This document shows positions 6,471-9,613 of a DNA stretch of 9,613 bases, one piece after another (position 1 is the stretch's first letter; the number at the start of each line of letters is the position of its first letter). Position numbers and translations under genes: made by a program. Below the pieces are notes generated by a model that was given only the letters and a program-made list of their open reading frames with translations, ran no database searches and was not told the origin of the DNA. This stretch comes from VFKE01 sp031400955 (GTDB lineage Bacteria > Verrucomicrobiota > Verrucomicrobiia > Verrucomicrobiales > Verrucomicrobiaceae). The stretch spans positions 1 through 9,613 of the forward strand of contig JANNQW010000315.1 of NCBI GenBank assembly GCA_031400955.1, given 5' to 3'.

Positions 6471-7373
6471 GTGATAGCAAACGCACGACCCAGTTTTCGG
6501 CTCGAGATGCTCCAAGTGGCGCGGCTGGCGCCCAAGATATTGGGCGAGTCAGCGCAGTTGGTCGCGGACTTCGTGAAATCGCGGCTGACCAATGCTGGCG
6601 GATTTGCTGACCGTGACGGACGCCCGGATCTTTATTACACTGTCTTCGGGTTGGAGGCGATGCTCGCGCTCCAGTTGGAACCACCTGCCGGGAACGTTGC
6701 GGAATATCTTGCGGCTTTCGCGAGGTTGGAGTCACTTGACTTTGTCCACGCCTGTTCTCTGGCGCGATGCGGCGCGGCTTTGGAGAGAAATTTTTTTGAG
6801 GATGAAGTGAAGCAAGCTCTGGCGCGCCGGATCAATGCTTATCGGACGCCTGATGGTGGCTTTCATGGAACGCCAGGCCGGGCGCAAGGTTCTGCTTATG
6901 GTGCGTTGCTCGCGTGGGGGGCTTTGTCGGATCTCGATGTGTCGCTCTCAGAACCGGAACAACTCTTGAGCTCGCTGGCATCGTTGCAGCTGGAAGATGG
7001 GTCATTCGCCAATGAGCGCGGACTCGCTCAGGGCACCACCAGCGCGACGGCTGCCACGCTCACGCTGTTCCGTCATCTCCAGCAACCGCCTCCGGGGCAC
7101 AGCGGTGCCTGGCTGTTGCAGCAGCAACATGTTTCGGGCGGGTTCCTCGCGACACCGAACGCACCCTTGCCCGATTTGTTAAGCACGGCAGTGGCGCTCC
7201 ACGCACTCGACGGCTTGCAGTATTCATTCGACCCTCAACGAGAACTCTGCCTTGATTTCGTTGATACGCTCTGGTCCGCTGAGGGCGGATTCCACGGGCA
7301 TTGGGCGGATGGTGACATCGATGTGGAATATACCTATTACGGTCTGCTCGCGCTTGGGCACCTCGCGCTTTGA
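6471..7373 (+). CDS. Prenyltransferase/squalene-oxidase repeat (alpha-alpha toroid) protein, probably without prenyltransferase activity
   Basis: At least five repeats of the toroid family are visible, each a G-G-F or G-S-F turn followed by a helix with bulky residues. They are at about 42-66 (GGFADRDGRPDLYYTVFG), 127-151 (GGFHGTPGRAQGSAYGALL), 175-200 (DGSFANERGLAQGTTSATA), 222-246 (GGFLATPNAPLPDLLSTAV) and 270-298 (GGFHGHWADGDIDVEYTYYG). The layout most resembles the beta subunit of Rab geranylgeranyltransferase. By eye alignment, however, the zinc ligands are only partly kept: Asp235 is present, but the cysteine two residues on is Leu237 and the histidine is Tyr287. There is no DXDD or DCTAE motif of squalene-hopene or oxidosqualene cyclases. 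A binding or scaffold role, or an uncharacterised reaction, fits better than prenyl transfer. No signal peptide is seen, so it is probably cytoplasmic. The start taken is GTG at 6471, with GAGG 11 bases upstream; an ATG at 6507 is an alternative. The gene probably shares a transcript with the cNMP-binding gene. Confidence 0.85.
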   Translation: MIANARPSFRLEMLQVARLAPKILGESAQLVADFVKSRLTNAGGFADRDGRPDLYYTVFGLEAMLALQLEPPAGNVAEYLAAFARLESLDFVHACSLARCGAALERNFFEDEVKQALARRINAYRTPDGGFHGTPGRAQGSAYGALLAWGALSDLDVSLSEPEQLLSSLASLQLEDGSFANERGLAQGTTSATAATLTLFRHLQQPPPGHSGAWLLQQQHVSGGFLATPNAPLPDLLSTAVALHALDGLQYSFDPQRELCLDFVDTLWSAEGGFHGHWADGDIDVEYTYYGLLALGHLAL

Positions 7374-7386
7374 GTCGCGGATTTCA

Positions 7387-7977
7387 CTAATTGCGGCCGG
7401 TTCTGAAGTTCTTTCGTCGATTGCTCTGGACAGATTGAAGAGGCCGGGAAAACGCCGCATCGGCTGCTTTGAGTGTGCCGGGTCCCAAATCGACAGAGAT
7501 GTCTGAAAACTGAATCGGGCCGTGATGCCCGCGGGCGATATGGATTGCTCCAAGTTGAAAGCCGGACTGCGGGAATGACTCCGGCATCTCGACAAGACAG
7601 ATTTCTTTGAGGGCGAATCCGCTGCCGTAGATGTCGCGAATTCTCGCCTTCGTCCACACATGGTTGACGGTCATCAGGAAGACGATGTTGTCCGCCATTT
7701 TAATCGAGTGTTGGAGAAAGTCGCGTATATGGCTCCATGGCGGATTGGTGATGATCCAGTCCACCCGCTCCTGCCATTCGAAGAAATCCTCGCCGCGCTT
7801 GATTTCGCATGATCTTGCCCCAGGAAGGAATCGCATAAAATTACCCTGCCCGCTGCATGGCTCCAAGACTTTTCCCTTCGGATTGAAATGCCGGACAATG
7901 CGTTCGGCCAGATCCAGTGGCGTTTGCACATCATCATTGCTGGAGTAGTCGCGATTGGGCTGAGATTTCATAGGCAT
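7387..7977 (-). CDS. Small class I SAM-dependent DNA methyltransferase (adenine-N6 type)
   Basis: The product has the two key motifs of amino-methyltransferases acting on DNA. The SAM-binding loop is VLEPCSGQGNF (residues 37-47), with an acidic residue after the next strand (Glu58 in CEIKRGEDFFEW). The catalytic motif is NPPW (78-81) in VDWIITNPPWSH. The opening SSNDDVQTPLDLAERIVRHF and the later FPQSGFQLGAIHIARG belong to a small family of about 200 residues that I recall from phages and scattered bacterial genomes. It would methylate adenine N6 using SAM; the recognition sequence is unknown, and the protein has no obvious separate target recognition domain. No restriction endonuclease gene is beside it, so it looks like a solitary methyltransferase. 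ATG codons at 7977 and 7971 are both possible, with no ribosome site to decide. It converges with the toroid gene across 13 bp and is read away from the rRNA operon. Confidence 0.85.
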   Translation of the reverse strand: MPMKSQPNRDYSSNDDVQTPLDLAERIVRHFNPKGKVLEPCSGQGNFMRFLPGARSCEIKRGEDFFEWQERVDWIITNPPWSHIRDFLQHSIKMADNIVFLMTVNHVWTKARIRDIYGSGFALKEICLVEMPESFPQSGFQLGAIHIARGHHGPIQFSDISVDLGPGTLKAADAAFSRPLQSVQSNRRKNFRTGRN

Positions 7978-8034
7978 TCTGTTATCGCAAGATCCGAAAG
8001 TGTACAGTGGCTTTTTGCCTCATTAAATTGCCAA

Positions 8035-8040
8035 ATTATA
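8035..8040 (-). promoter_or_regulatory. Candidate -10 box of the methyltransferase gene
   Basis: The minus strand reads TATAAT, a perfect -10 hexamer, 58 bp upstream of the ATG at 7977. No -35 hexamer is found at the usual distance, so a helper regulator would be needed or the match is chance in AT-rich DNA. Confidence 0.35.
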
Positions 8041-8160
8041 CTATGTATCTCACAAAATGAGGTTCTCTGCGAACGTCTGCGAAGCACGAAGCGGGTCGCC
8101 TTGATTGGAGATCTAACCCCTAAAATCAGACGAAGGCATACGCTGGTCGTCTCTGGAGAC

Positions 8161-8176
8161 AGAGCCGCGCTCTTTT
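8161..8176 (+). terminator. Weak terminator-like hairpin
   Basis: AGAGC, loop CGC, GCTCT, then three further T. With the stem's last T this gives only four T. It could insulate the rRNA operon from upstream plus-strand transcription. The short stem and short T-run make it weak. Confidence 0.25.
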
Positions 8177-8363
8177 ACCGTCAATGCCAATGTCAAGCCC
8201 ACAAATATATTCAATTTGTCGCTATAAAATCATCAAGTTGAAGAAATAGGCGCAAAAAAATCAGTCGGCTAGAAATCAAAAAGATCTACCGAATATTTAT
8301 CGATAAAATTCTCATAATGCTATTATTATCAACTACTTATTATTTACGCATTACGAGTCAAAA

Positions 8364-8381
8364 CGACCCGGCATCGGGTCG
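8364..8381. terminator. GC-rich hairpin in the spacer before the rRNA promoter
   Basis: CGACCCG and CGGGTCG pair across the loop GCAT. On the minus strand the stem is followed by TTTTGAC, so it would stop minus-strand transcription better than plus-strand. It lies 49 bp before the -35 of the candidate rRNA promoter and may shield it. Confidence 0.35.
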
Positions 8382-8429
8382 AAGGAGGCAGGGAATTGAA
8401 TTCAAACCGTAAAAAAATCCCTGAAACAG

Positions 8430-8457
8430 TTGACGGCAACCCAATCTCATCTATTCT
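8430..8457 (+). promoter_or_regulatory. Candidate 16S rRNA promoter
   Basis: TTGACG (8430-8435, five of six consensus bases) and TATTCT (8452-8457, four of six) are 16 bp apart. A run of seven A (8411-8417) sits 12 bp upstream of the -35, where an UP element would be. A transcript starting near 8465 would have a leader of about 190 nt, which is normal for rRNA operons. No better pair was found closer to the 16S. Confidence 0.5.
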
Positions 8458-8536
8458 CCCAACCCGCTCGCCGAAAACGCGAATGGGAAGTTCAAGAAAA
8501 CGCAGGCGATTGCCGGTGATTTTGAGAACAAAAACC

Positions 8537-8546
8537 CGCTCTTTTT
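8537..8546 (+). promoter_or_regulatory. boxA-like rRNA antitermination element
   Basis: CGCTCTTTTT resembles the boxA core (T/C-GCTCTTT) that loads NusB-NusE in rRNA leaders. It is about 72 nt after the predicted start of transcription and 110 nt before the 16S, as expected. I did not identify a boxB or boxC. Confidence 0.55.
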
Positions 8547-8573
8547 CAGATTAATATTAGTAGGACGGCTAAA

Positions 8574-8600
8574 CTGTGCCCTGTGTAACAGGGTATACAG
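8574..8600 (+). other. rRNA leader hairpin 1
   Basis: CCCTG (8579-8583) pairs with CAGGG (8589-8593) around TGTAA. The stem is extended by CTGTG (8574-8578) with TACAG (8596-8600), one of its pairs being G-U, across a two-base bulge. It is probably a structural element of the 16S leader transcript. Confidence 0.45.
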
Positions 8601-8632
8601 ATAGCTAGGCAATAAAGTAAATTGTTAATATA

Positions 8633-8652
8633 GATCTTGGGTAACCAAGGTC
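8633..8652 (+). other. rRNA leader hairpin 2 with GUAA tetraloop
   Basis: GATCTTGG (8633-8640) pairs with CCAAGGTC (8645-8652), with one G-U pair, closing a GUAA loop of the stable GNRA class. It ends three bases before the predicted 5' end of 16S rRNA and may guide processing or early folding of the leader. Confidence 0.5.
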
Positions 8653-8655
8653 GAA

Positions 8656-9613
<958 letters not shown>

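Larger units (their letters stand above)
7978..8655. other. Gene-free AT-rich region between the methyltransferase and 16S rRNA
   Basis: No frame here has protein-like character. The first part carries the probable methyltransferase promoter. The middle (8200-8350) is strongly AT-rich and holds the 12-bp palindrome TTTATCGATAAA (8296-8307). The last part carries the rRNA promoter and leader elements. Two small hairpins lie between (8161-8176 and 8364-8381). Confidence 0.6.

Noticed and set aside
808..7977. Fic, dGTPase homologue and DNA methyltransferase read together as a defence island
   Set aside because: The genes lie in different units separated by unrelated genes, there are no nucleases, integrases or CRISPR repeats, and each has an ordinary alternative role.
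7888..8241. Plus-strand open frame of 117 codons in the methyltransferase/intergenic region
   Set aside because: Its first part is antisense to the methyltransferase and the rest has no protein-like pattern, start site or recognisable motif.
8382..8408. Minus-strand TTCAATTCCCTGCCTCC looks like the 3' end of a tRNA or tmRNA, possibly an att remnant
   Set aside because: The bases before the loop do not pair with those after it, so no T-arm forms, and no integrase or second copy is present in the window.

Overview
The window most likely comes from a member of the Verrucomicrobiota. The clearest evidence is the 5' two thirds of a 16S rRNA gene at the right edge. It carries phylum-typical stretches such as GGCGGCGTGGATAAGACATG near the start and GACGGGGACCCGCACAAGCG near the window end. 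The protein genes fit this: GC-rich coding sequence, an alpha-alpha toroid (prenyltransferase/squalene-oxidase repeat) protein, and an EF-hand protein of the hemolysin-associated type. I do not place it below phylum. None of the annotated starts has a strong Shine-Dalgarno sequence, so several starts rest on frame openness and family length.

Layout, left to right. (1) 2-751 (+): the 3' part of a calcium-binding-type protein with two good EF-hand loops; its start lies outside the window. (2) 808-1878 (-): a class II Fic protein adenylyltransferase with a C-terminal winged-helix domain. It is preceded at 1912-1954 by a perfect 21-bp inverted repeat, and a third copy of the half-site overlaps its start codon. 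(3) 1879-2181: gene-free spacer with a second dyad and a REP-like hairpin. (4) 2182-3462 (-): an HD-domain dGTPase-like dNTP triphosphohydrolase. (5) 3488-5707 (-): a 739-residue exported, lipoprotein-like protein of unknown function, 25 bp upstream of dgt and probably cotranscribed with it. (6) 5840-6424 (+): a cyclic-nucleotide-binding domain followed by a coiled coil and a histone-H1-like basic tail, without a helix-turn-helix. (7) 6471-7373 (+): an alpha-alpha toroid protein that lacks the catalytic residues of prenyltransferases and terpene cyclases. (8) 7387-7977 (-): a small solitary DNA adenine methyltransferase-type protein. (9) 7978-8655: an AT-rich, gene-free region with a plausible rRNA promoter, a boxA-like element and two leader hairpins. 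(10) 8656-9613 (+): 16S rRNA, cut by the window end.

How the parts may work together. The lipoprotein-like gene and dgt look like one minus-strand unit, with fic downstream of them but under its own apparent operator. The cNMP-binding gene and the toroid gene form a second, plus-strand pair with a 46-bp gap. Nothing proves a new multi-gene system. The two places most worth following are the Fic gene with its unusually perfect palindromic control region, and the cNMP-binding/basic-tail protein next to a toroid protein with no recognisable active site.
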